From a virus: a DNA stretch of 64,000 bases. Made by a program: the position numbers and the translations under genes. The notes under the pieces are model-generated. The model saw only the letters and a list, made by a program, of their open reading frames with translations, did not search any database and was not told where the DNA came from. The stretch is taken from IMG/VR virus record IMGVR_UViG_3300033143_001281, positions 16,271 to 80,270 of that record; one strand, written 5' to 3'. The first letter of the stretch is position 1. Each line of letters opens with the position of its first letter. Shown here piece after piece: positions 1-9,571 of the stretch.

Positions 1-2704
1 TGAAAGTGGACCAACTTTTTCTAGCTTAACACAGCCGGTACAATTTTTACCTTATTCTAAAAAAACTGATGATTGGGCTGCATGGAATCTTGATTGGTTA
101 GAACTACAAGGAATAGAGTTCTTACGTATGAATTCTAGAAGACTTCTTAAAAATTATAAATTAGCAAAAGGTATAATTGATAAAACAGATTATATTGTTG
201 AACCAGATAATGAGTATAAAGAGTTGATGGATGTATTAACTCAAGAAAATGATTCAGCTTTAGAATTAAAATTTTATCCAATTGTCCCTAATGTAATTAA
301 TGTTCTTACTGGTGAATTTGCTAAAAGATATACTAAAGTACAATTTAGAGCCGTAGATGATACATCTTATAATGAGATGTTAGAACAAAAAAGAATTCAA
401 GTTGAAGAAGCATTGTTAGCAGATGCAGAATCAAAGTTAGTTCAGAAAATGGTGATGATGGGAATGGACCCTTCATCAGAAGAAGCAAAACAAAGTTTAT
501 CTCCACAGGGTCTTAAGTCATTACCAGAAATAGAAGACTTTTTTAGCAAGTCTTACAGAAGCATGGTTGAAGAATGGGCATCTCATCAACTAAATGTAGA
601 TGAAGAAAGATTCAAAATGCAAGAGCTTGAAGAGAGAGGCTTTAGAGATATGTTAATTGCAGATAGAGAATTTTGGCATTTCCGTATGTTAGAAGATGAC
701 TATGATGTAGAATTATGGAATCCAATTTTAACTTTCTATCAAAAATCTCCTGATCAAAGATATATTGCTGATTCAAATTATTGTGGTAAGGTTGATTTAA
801 TGACTGTTGCAGATGTTGTTGATAGATATGGATATTTAATGGATGAGAAACAACTTAAATCATTACAAAAAATATATCCTGCACGTTCTGCACAATATCA
901 AGTAAATGGTTATCAAAATGATGGTGCATATTATGATGCTACCAGATCTCATGAGTGGAATACTCAGATGCCAGGTTTAGCATATAGACAATTCACATCT
1001 AATTATTGGGATGACCCCGCAAGAGGTGGAGATATATTAAGTCAGATATTAGATGAAGGTGAAGATGTACAGATGTGGGGAGAAGGAAATCTTATGCGTG
1101 TATCTACAATATATTGGAAGACACAAAGAAGAATAGGTCACCTAACTAAAATAGAAAAAGACGGTGATATTACACAAGAAATAGTAGATGAAACATTTAA
1201 ACTTACTAAGAAAGGTGTATATGATACTTCTATATTCAAACAAAAAAGAAAAGATAATTTAATAGAAGGTGAACATATAGATTGGATATGGATTAATGAA
1301 GTTTGGGGTGGTGTTAAAATTGGTCCAAATTTACCAGCTATGTGGAGATCTACTATGGGTGATAATATTAATCCAATATATTTAGGTATTAATAGAACCA
1401 AACCTGGTAGACTTCCTTTCCAATTTAAAGGTAATAATTCACTTTATGGGTGTAAGCTACCAGTTGAAGGTAGAGTTTTTTCAGATAGAAATACTAGATC
1501 TACATCTTTAGTAGATTTAATGAAAGCGTATCAAGTTGGATACAATATGGTTAATAACCAAATTGCTGACATTCTAATAGATGAATTAGGAACAGTAATA
1601 ATGTTTGATCAAAATGCTTTACCACGTCACTCAATGGGTGAGGATTGGGGTAAGAATAATTATGCAAAAGCATACGTAGCAATGAAGGATTTCCAAATGC
1701 TACCACTTGATACATCTATTACAAATACTGAGAATGCCACTAACTTTAATCATTATCAAACTCTTAACATGGAGCAGACTAATAGATTAATGTCTAGGAT
1801 TCAACTTGCTAATTATTTTAAACAACAGTGTTTTGATGCAATTGGTATTAATCCTCAACGTTTAGGAGGTGCTGTTTCAGCTCAAACAGCTACAGGTGTT
1901 GTTCAAGCTATGCAACAATCATATGCACAAACAGAAATGTATTTTGTACAACATTCAGATCATTTAATGCCACGTGTACATCAGATGAGAACAGACTTAG
2001 CTCAATATTATTATAGTACAAATCCAAGTTTAAGATTATCTTATATATCTACAGAAGCAGAAAAAGTAAACTTTACAATTAATGGTACTGATTTATTGTT
2101 ACGTGATTTTAATGTATTTGCAACAACCAAAACAAATCATAGAGCTATATTAGAGAATCTAAAACAAATGGCTTTAACAAATAATACTACAGGAGCAAGT
2201 ATTTATGAATTAGGAAATATAGTTAAAGCAGATTCTATTGCAGAAGTAACAGATATATTAAAAGATTCTGAGAAAAGACAGCAGGCAATGCGTGAGCAAG
2301 AAATGCAACAACAACGTCAGTTGCAAGAACAGCAGATACAAGCTAAGGCTCAAGAAGAACAACAAAAACTTCAAGTGGAGATTTCTGAAAATGAAAAAGA
2401 TAGACAGAATAATATCACACTAGCAGAAATTAGATCTGCTGGATATGGGTCTATGGTTGATTTAAATCAAAATCAAGTGTCTGATTACCAAGATGCTATG
2501 AAAGATATTAGAGAAACAACTCAGTATCAACAGCAAATGGATATGAAGCGTCAAGAAAGCACTATGAAACAAAGCATGGAATCTGAAAGATTAAATGTTG
2601 AAAGAGAAAAGATAAATGCCCAAAAAGAGATAGCTAATACAAAACTTCAAATAGCTAGAGAAAACAAAAATAAGTATGATCAAAAGGATTCTGAGAAAGA
2701 ATAA
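1..2704 (+). CDS. Portal protein, crAss-like (5' end outside window)
   Basis: Probable portal, the dodecameric ring at the head vertex through which DNA is packaged and ejected. The first in-window ATG is at 128, but the same frame is open back to base 2 and encodes a Trp-rich segment (DDWAAWNLDWLELQGIEFLR) that runs directly into the conserved RRLLKNYKLAKGIID block, so the true start is upstream of the window. The body is alpha/beta with many aromatics. The last 130 or so residues are Gln/Glu/Lys-rich and predicted coiled coil. The length (over 890 residues) is in the range of crAss-like portals. It is followed by a scaffold-like gene and the capsid gene, as expected. Family assignment is by sequence feel and gene order; I could not run a profile search. 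Confidence 0.8.
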   Translation, partial: ESGPTFSSLTQPVQFLPYSKKTDDWAAWNLDWLELQGIEFLRMNSRRLLKNYKLAKGIIDKTDYIVEPDNEYKELMDVLTQENDSALELKFYPIVPNVINVLTGEFAKRYTKVQFRAVDDTSYNEMLEQKRIQVEEALLADAESKLVQKMVMMGMDPSSEEAKQSLSPQGLKSLPEIEDFFSKSYRSMVEEWASHQLNVDEERFKMQELEERGFRDMLIADREFWHFRMLEDDYDVELWNPILTFYQKSPDQRYIADSNYCGKVDLMTVADVVDRYGYLMDEKQLKSLQKIYPARSAQYQVNGYQNDGAYYDATRSHEWNTQMPGLAYRQFTSNYWDDPARGGDILSQILDEGEDVQMWGEGNLMRVSTIYWKTQRRIGHLTKIEKDGDITQEIVDETFKLTKKGVYDTSIFKQKRKDNLIEGEHIDWIWINEVWGGVKIGPNLPAMWRSTMGDNINPIYLGINRTKPGRLPFQFKGNNSLYGCKLPVEGRVFSDRNTRSTSLVDLMKAYQVGYNMVNNQIADILIDELGTVIMFDQNALPRHSMGEDWGKNNYAKAYVAMKDFQMLPLDTSITNTENATNFNHYQTLNMEQTNRLMSRIQLANYFKQQCFDAIGINPQRLGGAVSAQTATGVVQAMQQSYAQTEMYFVQHSDHLMPRVHQMRTDLAQYYYSTNPSLRLSYISTEAEKVNFTINGTDLLLRDFNVFATTKTNHRAILENLKQMALTNNTTGASIYELGNIVKADSIAEVTDILKDSEKRQQAMREQEMQQQRQLQEQQIQAKAQEEQQKLQVEISENEKDRQNNITLAEIRSAGYGSMVDLNQNQVSDYQDAMKDIRETTQYQQQMDMKRQESTMKQSMESERLNVEREKINAQKEIANTKLQIARENKNKYDQKDSEKE

Positions 2705-2772
2705 CTGGTGTTAGCTATATACTGCAATTTATTTTTAATTTTCATCAAATATTATAAGTTTATAATATAAAG

Positions 2773-2795
2773 TTTACGTATATTATATATGTAAC
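2773..2795 (+). promoter_or_regulatory. Putative late promoter motif upstream of scaffold gene
   Basis: The gap between the portal and scaffold-like genes contains GTATATTAT (2778-2786), then four bases, then GTAAC (2791-2795). The same arrangement occurs in several other gaps of the window. It lies about 40 bases before the ATG at 2826. Promoter function is inferred from recurrence and position. Confidence 0.5.
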
Positions 2796-2825
2796 AAGTA
2801 TTAATTATTTAAAACCAACATAATT

Positions 2826-4133
2826 ATGGCAACTGAAACACAAACTGTGAATAGTAAAGTAGAACAAGTAGATATTAATTTAGATGAAATATTTAACGCT
2901 GCACCTAGTGGCGCTGATATGATTCAAGATGATAAGAAGCAGAAAAATATTTTTTCTGGAAGTTCTGCTAAAGCAGACTTTAGTTTTGCAGATCCTGATA
3001 AAGATGAAAAGGATGACCTAAATGCTAAAGTTGAAGCTAAAGAAGAAAATACTGAAAATGAAACAGAGGTAACAAATACCCCTGAAAATGAAACAGAGGT
3101 AAAAGAAACTGAAACAAAGGTAGATGATATTATTGATTCTTTAAATGAAGTTGAAGAGGAAGATGATAAAACAGATGCACCAAAAAGAGGTAGAAAATCT
3201 ATTTCTGGTATATCAGATGTTTTTAACAAATTAATTAAAGATGATAAAATTGTTCCTTTTGATGATGATAAAGCATTAGAAGATTATACTGCTAAAGATT
3301 GGGAAGAATTAATTCAAGCTAATTTAGAAGAAAAAGCTAATCAAGTTAGAAGAGAAACCCCTAAACAGTTTTTTCAGTCTTTACCAGAAGAATTACAAAT
3401 TGCTGCAAAGTATGTAGCGGATGGTGGTAAAGATTTAAAAGGTTTATTTTCTACATTATCACAGGTAGAAACCCATAAAAGTTTAGATGTAAAGAATGCT
3501 TCTGATCAAGAAAGAATCATTACAGAATATTTATCTGCAACTGGCTATGGTACTACAGAAGAAATTGCTGAAGAAATAGAAATTTGGAAAGACTTAGGAA
3601 AGTTAGAACAACAAGCAAACAAGTTCAAACCTAAGTTAGATAAGATGCAGGAAAAAGTTGTTGCTCAAAAATTAAAAGAACAAGAGTTAAAGAAAGCACA
3701 ACAAGAGCAAGCATCAAAGGCATATATGAAAAATGTATATGATACATTAAAAGAAGGAAAATTAGGAGATATCAAAGTTGATAGAAAGACACAGGCTATG
3801 TTATATAATGGGTTAGTACAACCTAATTATCCTTCAGTAAGTGGACGTAACACAAATTTACTAGGTCACTTACTAGAAAAATATCAATTTGTTGAACCAA
3901 ACTACGGATTAATATCTGAGGCATTATGGTTATTGCAAGATCCAGAAGGATATAAAGCAAAAATTATGGATAAAGGTGCACAGAAAAGTGTAGAAAAAAC
4001 AGTTAGAAAATTGAAGACTGAGCAATCAAATGCAGGAGGAGCATCATTGGGTGTTAATAGAGCGGAAGCAGAAAGCAAAAGATCTTCAAAAAGAAAACTA
4101 AGTAGACCAACAAATATTTTTAAACGAATTTAA
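2826..4133 (+). CDS. Putative scaffold or head-assembly protein
   Basis: 435 aa, located between portal and major capsid genes, the usual place for a scaffolding or prohead-assembly protein. The N-terminal 120 residues are very acidic and low complexity and contain a short tandem repeat (ENETEVTNTP then ENETEVKETE). The middle is helical (EEIAEEIEIWKDLGKLEQQ, then a Lys/Glu/Gln coiled coil at about 275-305). The C-terminus is strongly basic (SKRSSKRKLSRPTNIFKRI). An acidic-coil-basic layout is typical of scaffolds, but no catalytic motif is visible, so the role is inferred from position and composition. The start is ATGGC after an AT-rich leader, with a promoter-like motif upstream. Confidence 0.5.
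   Translation: MATETQTVNSKVEQVDINLDEIFNAAPSGADMIQDDKKQKNIFSGSSAKADFSFADPDKDEKDDLNAKVEAKEENTENETEVTNTPENETEVKETETKVDDIIDSLNEVEEEDDKTDAPKRGRKSISGISDVFNKLIKDDKIVPFDDDKALEDYTAKDWEELIQANLEEKANQVRRETPKQFFQSLPEELQIAAKYVADGGKDLKGLFSTLSQVETHKSLDVKNASDQERIITEYLSATGYGTTEEIAEEIEIWKDLGKLEQQANKFKPKLDKMQEKVVAQKLKEQELKKAQQEQASKAYMKNVYDTLKEGKLGDIKVDRKTQAMLYNGLVQPNYPSVSGRNTNLLGHLLEKYQFVEPNYGLISEALWLLQDPEGYKAKIMDKGAQKSVEKTVRKLKTEQSNAGGASLGVNRAEAESKRSSKRKLSRPTNIFKRI
3052..3102 (+). repeat. Short direct repeat in scaffold-like gene
   Basis: The sequence ctgaaaatgaaacagaggta occurs at 3052 and again at 3082, a 30-base periodicity that encodes the duplicated acidic segment ENETEV. It is a coding repeat, probably from slippage or local duplication in a disordered region. 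Confidence 0.8.
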
Positions 4134-4195
4134 TTAAGTAAATTAAATATATAGTAACTAAAAACAATTATTAACAATTAAAACAATCAAAAATT

Positions 4196-5771
4196 ATGGC
4201 AACTCCAGTTTTAAATAATGGGATTTTCCTAAGAGATACAAGCTATAAAGCTAGTTCTCATGTTGATTCGTATCACCTTACCCAAATGCTTGGTAATCCT
4301 GAGCCTATGGATATGGGACCAATTGATCTTTGGGCTATGACCCAAAAGGTAGAAATGCCTTTGTATCAAATGGCTTCTTTTGGTATGGCAAACTCCTATT
4401 GCACAAGACCTTCCTTACATTGTAGCTGACATTGAACCTGCTAACGCTAGCAAAGGTATTGATGGAACTACTTTTAAGATTAAGGTTAACAAGAGATCAT
4501 TTGGTCATGGTGATATTATCACATATGACAAGTATAATGGTCTTGAATTATACATTACTGCGGATGATATTATCCCTGCAGGTGATGGTTTTGTTTATAC
4601 AGTACAGTTGGTAAACAACAATAATAGTGCTGTATTAGACAACAAGTATCTTGCAAAAGGAACTAAATTCTTTAGAAAAGGTTCTGCAAGAGGTGAGTAT
4701 GGTGAAAGATTTTCTGACATTGAAACAGGATCTGGATTCCGTGAATTCTACAACTTTGTAGGAGGAGCTGAAGCACACGTACACTATTCTATTTCTAGCC
4801 GTGCTGATCTTATGATCAAAGGTGGTTTGAATGCTGATGGTACTGTACCAGTAACTGAGATTTGGAGAAACTTTGATACTGACCCAAATAATCCATCTGT
4901 ACCTAGTATTGAAGGATTAGTAGCATCTATGGGTAAAGCTGGTGCAAGAGAAGCATTTGAAAATGGAACTCTTACACGTACTTTCATTACAAATATGGAA
5001 GCAGCACATTTATCTAAAATTGCTACAGATATTGAAACTTACCTCATGTGGGGGAAAGGTGGTAGAATTAAGCAAGACGGTCCAGATGATATTAGATTAT
5101 CTGTTGGTTTATGGTCTCAGTTGGATAACTCATTTAAAAGAGTATACAACAAGTCATCATTTACACTTGACATGTTTAAATCTGAGCTTTACAACTTCTA
5201 CCAAGGAAAAGTTGAATTCAAAGGACCAGACCCACAAAGATCACTTGTTGTACAAACAGGTATTGGTGGTATGCAACTTATCAACAAAGCAATTGCTGAT
5301 GAAGTATATGGTTCTGGTTTAGTTCAAAATGCTACTGATGTTGGAGCTGTAACAGGTAAAGGCATGGATTTAGATTATGGTTTTGCTTACACAAGCTTTA
5401 CTATTCCTTTCTTAGCTAACGTTAAGTTTGTATTGAATCCGGCATTTGATAACTTAAATACTAATGACATTGAGAATCCATTAATTGATGGAAGACCTCT
5501 AAGTTCATTTAGTTTTATCATCTTTGATGTAACTGATGAAGGTAATGACAACATTCACTTGTTGAAACTTTCTTGGGATAATCAACTTAAGTGGTTCTAC
5601 CAAAATGGTACTATGGACTACATGGGAAGAACTCAAGGATTTGCATCTACTGGACAGTTCAATGGATATAGAGTTTATATGACTCAAACCATGCCAGCTA
5701 TATGGGTTAAAGATCCGACTAAAGTTCTAAAAATTGTAATGAGAAACCCTGTAACAGGAGGATCATTCTAA
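4196..5771 (+). CDS. Major capsid protein, HK97-fold crAss-like, with an internal +1 frame break
   Basis: Major head protein. The first frame begins with ATGGC at 4196 and runs into a stop at 4427-4429. The second frame is open from about 4380 to 5771. Reading frame one to FGM and then skipping one base (the second G of atggcaaact at 4385-4394) joins MASFGM to QTPIAQDLPYIV and gives one protein of about 525 aa, near the size of crAss-like capsid proteins (roughly 490-500). The C-terminal part has conserved-looking beta-rich segments (AHVHYSISSRADLMIKG; SFTIPFLANVKFVLNP). It sits after the scaffold-like gene and is followed by a strong terminator, consistent with high-level expression. The break is either an assembly or sequencing error or, less likely, a programmed +1 shift. 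Fold assignment is by context; the break itself is directly seen. Confidence 0.75.
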
Positions 5772-5785
5772 GAACAATAATTAAA

Positions 5786-5816
5786 GGGGAGGTGGGTTAA
5801 ACCTCCTCCCTTTTTA
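5786..5816 (+). terminator. Intrinsic terminator after capsid gene
   Basis: GGGGAGGT pairs with ACCTCCTCC across a short GGGTTAA loop, with one G-T wobble, and is followed directly by TTTTTATTTT. It lies 15 bases after the capsid stop codon, so it would end the capsid transcript. Confidence 0.85.
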
Positions 5817-5842
5817 TTTTTAACCTTTTAAAATATACTATC

Positions 5843-6040
5843 ATGGCACTAGATATTAAAAGACAAAACAAAACATATGAATTTTCAAATTCAAGTGTTT
5901 CTAAAATACTTGCTTCTAAAGCAGTTGGTACGGATATCTTAGCAAGAGACCATGCAGATGATGCAGCAGCAAAAGCTGCAGGTTTAGCAAAAGGTGATTT
6001 ATATCACACAGCTGGAGCTTTGAAGATAGTTGTTAGTTAA
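5843..6040 (+). CDS. Small virion protein, possible head decoration
   Basis: 65 aa. The C-terminal half (DHADDAAAKAAGLAKGDLYHTAGALKIVV) matches a short motif that I recognise from small phage structural proteins: an Ala-rich helix followed by GxLYxT and a final beta strand. The N-terminal half is Lys/Ser-rich with no visible domain. Its position directly after the capsid gene and its small size suggest a capsid-associated protein. No enzyme motif is present. The role is inferred. Confidence 0.5.
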   Translation: MALDIKRQNKTYEFSNSSVSKILASKAVGTDILARDHADDAAAKAAGLAKGDLYHTAGALKIVVS

Positions 6041-6053
6041 AGTCAAAAACTAT

Positions 6054-6073
6054 AGCAAGGGTAATACCTTGCT
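6054..6073 (+). terminator. Hairpin after small virion gene, weak terminator
   Basis: AGCAAGG (6054-6060) and CCTTGCT (6067-6073) form a 7-bp perfect stem with a 6-base loop. There is no long T run afterwards, so it may be a weak terminator or an RNA-stabilising hairpin. Confidence 0.45.
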
Positions 6074-6157
6074 TTAGAAATATTAGTAATAATAGAATGT
6101 ACACTATGGTGTATTATTTGACGCAAGTAATAATTATTAATTTTTAAAAACCACAAA

Positions 6158-7177
6158 ATGGAAGATTACACAATTGTTGAAAAGTATCAACACACAAAAA
6201 AGAATAGCACAATTGCTATTCGTCCTTATTTTAATCCAAGCAAAGAAAATATGGGTTTAGAAGCATATGGGCTATCATTACATGATGGTGTATGGCATCA
6301 AGAAAGTTTAGCTTGTTTAGAAATGAATGGAGTTAAGAGATACGTTACAGGTCTTAATGAGTTTGCTCCTGAAGTTAAAATGCTTGACCCTAAAAAGAAA
6401 AAAGAAAAAATTGCAGAAATTAGAAAAGTAGTTTCTGAATTAGAAGCAGAGTTAGCTGCTAATGTAGTTGATCCTGAAGATAAAGATTTTTGGAATAAAC
6501 TTACAGTTATGAAACCTGATAACTCAAAGTTTTGGGATAAGATTGAAATTAGATGTGGTAATGATCCGGTGTTTTTAGAACCTGATACTGATCCGTATGA
6601 TAAAATAAAATTATATGCTATTAAAGCTGGAGGTTTTTCTATTGTTGCTAAATCATTAGCTGAAGCTAAAAGATCTCAGAAAGAACCTAAATTTTATTTA
6701 GATACAGTTAAAGAAACTCTTACAACAAGAACAGAGTTAACTAAAATTAAAAATAAAGCATTATCTAACTTGCAAAAACTTTATGATAGTAATGCAACTA
6801 AATTGATGTATGTTTCAAAAGTAGTTGATGTAGATAGTGTACAATATACTAAGAACACACCTAATGATATTATGTATGAAAATATGGATACATATATAAC
6901 AGGTAATGGTGCAGAGAGCAACAAGAAAAGAGCAGCATCACAGTTTTTAGAAGTATCTGAATTAGATATGGAAGAATTAAAATTAAGAGCATTAATAAAA
7001 GATGCCTTATATTATAGATTTCTATTAACTAAAGCAGGTGGTTGGATAGAGCCAATGGATAGTGGTGTTAGGTTAGGTAAAAGACCACATGAATGTTTGG
7101 AATTTTTAAAAGATCCAAATAATGAAGAAACATTATTATCATTATTGGATAAAGTAGAACCATACTGGAATTCATAA
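6158..7177 (+). CDS. Hypothetical virion-module protein
   Basis: 339 aa, function not recognised. It has an N-terminal beta-rich part (residues 1-70), a basic coiled-coil segment around 75-100 (PKKKKEKIAEIRKVVSELEAEL), and an alpha-rich C-terminal region with repeated Leu/Glu helices ending KVEPYWNS. No signal peptide, membrane segment or catalytic motif is visible. It lies between the capsid cluster and a ring-like protein, so a head-completion or assembly role is plausible. It is separated from the next gene by only 10 bases, so the two are probably co-transcribed. Confidence 0.45.
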   Translation: MEDYTIVEKYQHTKKNSTIAIRPYFNPSKENMGLEAYGLSLHDGVWHQESLACLEMNGVKRYVTGLNEFAPEVKMLDPKKKKEKIAEIRKVVSELEAELAANVVDPEDKDFWNKLTVMKPDNSKFWDKIEIRCGNDPVFLEPDTDPYDKIKLYAIKAGGFSIVAKSLAEAKRSQKEPKFYLDTVKETLTTRTELTKIKNKALSNLQKLYDSNATKLMYVSKVVDVDSVQYTKNTPNDIMYENMDTYITGNGAESNKKRAASQFLEVSELDMEELKLRALIKDALYYRFLLTKAGGWIEPMDSGVRLGKRPHECLEFLKDPNNEETLLSLLDKVEPYWNS

Positions 7178-7187
7178 TATATAAAAA

Positions 7188-7892
7188 ATGGAAAATAGTA
7201 CACTCTTAATTAAGATAAAACAAAGGCTCAATAAGCTTGATAGCAATGACTATGATAACATTGAGTGTTGGCAATTTATAGAAGCCTTTAATAAAGCACA
7301 AATTGAGTGGTGTAGAAGAAATCTTCATGGTGGAAATATGTATAAGGAAGGGGATGAGCTATCTAAAAAAAGGATAGATGATCTCCAACCTTTACTTATT
7401 GAATTATCATTAACAGGAACTGTTACAGAAACTTATTTTGAAACTAATAATTTTCCAGTAGATGAATATTTAGAATATAAACGTGTAACAACACAGGCAA
7501 AAGATGATTGTTGTACACCTAGATCTATGACTGTTTATTTAGCTGAGGAAGCTAATGTGCCTCTTTTATTAAGAGATCCATTAAAAAATCCAAGTTTTGA
7601 ATGGGGTGAAACTTTTTGTACTATGTTAAATAATACAATAAGAATATATAAAAATGAAAATTTTGATATTGTGAATCCTATATTAACATATTATAGAAAA
7701 CCAACTTTAATACAAATACCAGATTGTGTAGATCCATATACTGGGCAAGTAAGTACAGTAAATGTAAATTGTGAATTCAAAGATGATTTAGTAGAAGTTA
7801 TACTTGATGATACAGCAGCATTAATAGCTGGTGATATAGAAAATATGTATCAGCAGCAAAGAGGTACACAATCTGCAGAAAGGAATAATTAA
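7188..7892 (+). CDS. Putative ring/head-tail adaptor protein, crAss-like
   Basis: 234 aa. The N-terminal segment (ECWQFIEAFNKAQIEWCRRNLHGGN) resembles a conserved block that I associate with crAss-like structural adaptor proteins. It is followed by a beta-rich middle and an acidic helical C-terminus. A connector (ring) role below the portal is inferred from this resemblance and from co-transcription with virion genes. Six Cys residues occur in no clear metal-binding array. A profile search against the ring proteins of phage phicrAss001 would settle it. Confidence 0.45.
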   Translation: MENSTLLIKIKQRLNKLDSNDYDNIECWQFIEAFNKAQIEWCRRNLHGGNMYKEGDELSKKRIDDLQPLLIELSLTGTVTETYFETNNFPVDEYLEYKRVTTQAKDDCCTPRSMTVYLAEEANVPLLLRDPLKNPSFEWGETFCTMLNNTIRIYKNENFDIVNPILTYYRKPTLIQIPDCVDPYTGQVSTVNVNCEFKDDLVEVILDDTAALIAGDIENMYQQQRGTQSAERNN

Positions 7893-7919
7893 TGTATTGT
7901 TTTTTTAACTAAAAATGAT

Positions 7920-7936
7920 TATATTATTATAGTAAC
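7920..7936 (+). promoter_or_regulatory. Putative late promoter motif
   Basis: TATATTAT (7920-7927), four bases, then GTAAC (7932-7936): the same spacing as in other gaps. It is about 95 bases upstream of the start at 8021, leaving a leader with hairpins. Function is inferred from recurrence. Confidence 0.45.
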
Positions 7937-7984
7937 AATGAAGTTACGAACAGAGTAAACTGTTAAAATCTTTATTTATAACCA

Positions 7985-8004
7985 GTGAGGGTAATGGTCC
8001 TCAC
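7985..8004 (+). promoter_or_regulatory. Leader hairpin upstream of abundant virion gene
   Basis: GTGAGG (7985-7990) and CCTCAC (7999-8004) form a 6-bp G+C-rich stem ending 16 bases before the ATG at 8021. It could protect the message or modulate translation. The GTG at 7985 is part of this stem and is a poor start codon. Confidence 0.4.
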
Positions 8005-8020
8005 ACAAATTTTATTTATT

Positions 8021-9502
8021 ATGGCTTATTTTAATAATGCGTTTAACAAGACGTTTGTTGTGTCTTCAGTAGATACTGCTGGTGGAACATCAACAAGCGC
8101 ACTTACCGCAGGACAATTAGGTTTAGTAGATGGAGCTGACTGGCAAACTGTAGCAGTTGCTGGTGGTGGTGCCGTTCCGGCTATCACTGCTGGAGAGCTT
8201 GCTTATGTTGTTGAAGGAGCTTTTTATTCTAAAGACACAATTGGTAACAATCCTGGACACGGTGGGTACAAAGAGTCTGTAAAATCTAAAGGAATTAATC
8301 CAAGATATATTACAAGATTATGGGCTGCTAACTGTCTTAGTGCATCTCAAGCAACAGCAAGCTTATCATTAGGTTCTGACTGTGCTCCATGTGGTAAAAC
8401 ACAATTTATGAGAATTGATGTAAAAGGTTCTCCAGCACTAAGATTTTTAAATCACAATGCATATGCTATTGGTGATTCTGCAAATGTATGTTGTGTAGAA
8501 GGTCAAGAATACATTGATCCTACATTAATTGTTGGTGCAATGGCACAAATGGTTTTAGCTGACCCGCTAATCAAGCCGTTTGTAGCAGAAGCTGATTTAA
8601 ATGGTGTAGCAACTGCATCATTATCTGCTGGTGGAACAGGTTATGCTCTTGCTTCAGGTGTTGCAACTACTGGTGGATCAGGATCAGGTGCTAAAGTGAA
8701 CATTGATTCTCTTGGTGCTTCTGATGCTGTAGCAACATTTTCAATTGCTGATGTAGGTAGTGGTTATGCTGCTGCAGATGTATTAACTATTACTGGTGGC
8801 GGTGGAAATGCAACATTTATTGTTGATACAGTTACTGAAGGTGGTGTTATTGTAAGTGTTACTGATGCAGCTGGTGAAGTTGTACAATCAGTTTATTCAA
8901 TTGCAGAAACACAAGATGGTACATACACTCCTTCTACAACTCCAAACACATCAGGAGCTAAAGTTTCTGCTGAAGTTAAATTTGTAGGTGCATATGTTGA
9001 TACTGTTTTTGGTAATTGTTCATTTAGAACTACTGATCACTTTAATGCAGAGCCTGTTGAAATCATTGTATCTTTACTTGATGAGACTGGTAATCCTTGT
9101 AATGATTGTGGTGTAGCTTCATCTACTCCAGGTTCAATGCAACAAACTCAAGGTGAAGAAGTACTTAGAGAATTAATTTTATCTGAAAGATACCGTCAGA
9201 GTCCTTTTAATCAAGGTAATGCTGATAGTTCAAGAATCAGAGAAATTGAAATGTCTTCTGAAATCCTTGCTGCTGTAGATAGAACAGCTACATATAGAGC
9301 TTATTACATCCAACATTCTGTACCAAGATTCAACAATCCTTCTGGAGTGTTTGATAATGATCAGTATGTTTACAAAATTTATGTAAAATGTGATGATGCT
9401 GCTGGACAAGCTGCAGTTATTGATCTTATGGAAGCTTTAGAAGCTTGGGCAGGTGATAACGGAAACAAAATTGTATTTGAAGATACTAACGTATACTGGT
9501 AA
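8021..9502 (+). CDS. Virion structural protein with inserted beta-rich GxGY domain
   Basis: 493 aa using ATGGCT at 8021, preferred over an in-frame GTG at 7985 because it fits the MA- start of the neighbouring virion genes and leaves the leader hairpin untranslated. Residues 1-185 and 300-493 look like one structural protein (N-terminal segment YFNNAFNKTFVV; C-terminal EDTNVYW). Between them, at about 200-275, lies a Gly-rich block with repeated GTGYALASGVATTGGSGSGA and GSGYAAADVLTITGGGGNAT patterns, a domain type I know from marine phage surface proteins. The gene ends in a strong terminator and has its own upstream promoter motif, consistent with an abundant protein. The exact role (tail, decoration or head fibre) is not recognised. 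Confidence 0.55.
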   Translation: MAYFNNAFNKTFVVSSVDTAGGTSTSALTAGQLGLVDGADWQTVAVAGGGAVPAITAGELAYVVEGAFYSKDTIGNNPGHGGYKESVKSKGINPRYITRLWAANCLSASQATASLSLGSDCAPCGKTQFMRIDVKGSPALRFLNHNAYAIGDSANVCCVEGQEYIDPTLIVGAMAQMVLADPLIKPFVAEADLNGVATASLSAGGTGYALASGVATTGGSGSGAKVNIDSLGASDAVATFSIADVGSGYAAADVLTITGGGGNATFIVDTVTEGGVIVSVTDAAGEVVQSVYSIAETQDGTYTPSTTPNTSGAKVSAEVKFVGAYVDTVFGNCSFRTTDHFNAEPVEIIVSLLDETGNPCNDCGVASSTPGSMQQTQGEEVLRELILSERYRQSPFNQGNADSSRIREIEMSSEILAAVDRTATYRAYYIQHSVPRFNNPSGVFDNDQYVYKIYVKCDDAAGQAAVIDLMEALEAWAGDNGNKIVFEDTNVYW

Positions 9503-9527
9503 TACATATTAATGTTTAAATTAATTA

Positions 9528-9557
9528 GAGCAGGGGGAAATCTCCTGCTCTTTTTAT
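9528..9557 (+). terminator. Intrinsic terminator
   Basis: GAGCAGG (9528-9534) and CCTGCTC (9544-9550) form a perfect 7-bp stem followed by TTTTTATTTT, just after the stop codon at 9502. Confidence 0.9.
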
Positions 9558-9571
9558 TTTATATATTCTTG

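Noticed and set aside
1138-1401. Minus-strand open frame inside the portal gene
   Set aside because: It lies fully opposite a well-supported gene, has no promoter or start context, and its composition is that of a reverse shadow.
3052-3102. CRISPR-like or regulatory tandem repeat
   Set aside because: Only two copies within a coding region, encoding an acidic duplicated segment.
4380-4382. TTG as the real start of the capsid protein
   Set aside because: The preceding frame has a good ATGGC start, and its sequence joins smoothly after removal of one base.
4942-5322. Plus-strand frame of 126 codons inside the capsid gene
   Set aside because: It overlaps the capsid frame completely, and its Leu/Lys/His-rich product looks like an out-of-frame reading.
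7985-8020. GTG at 7985 as start of the virion protein
   Set aside because: It falls in the left arm of a leader hairpin. The ATGGCT at 8021 matches the start context of neighbouring genes.
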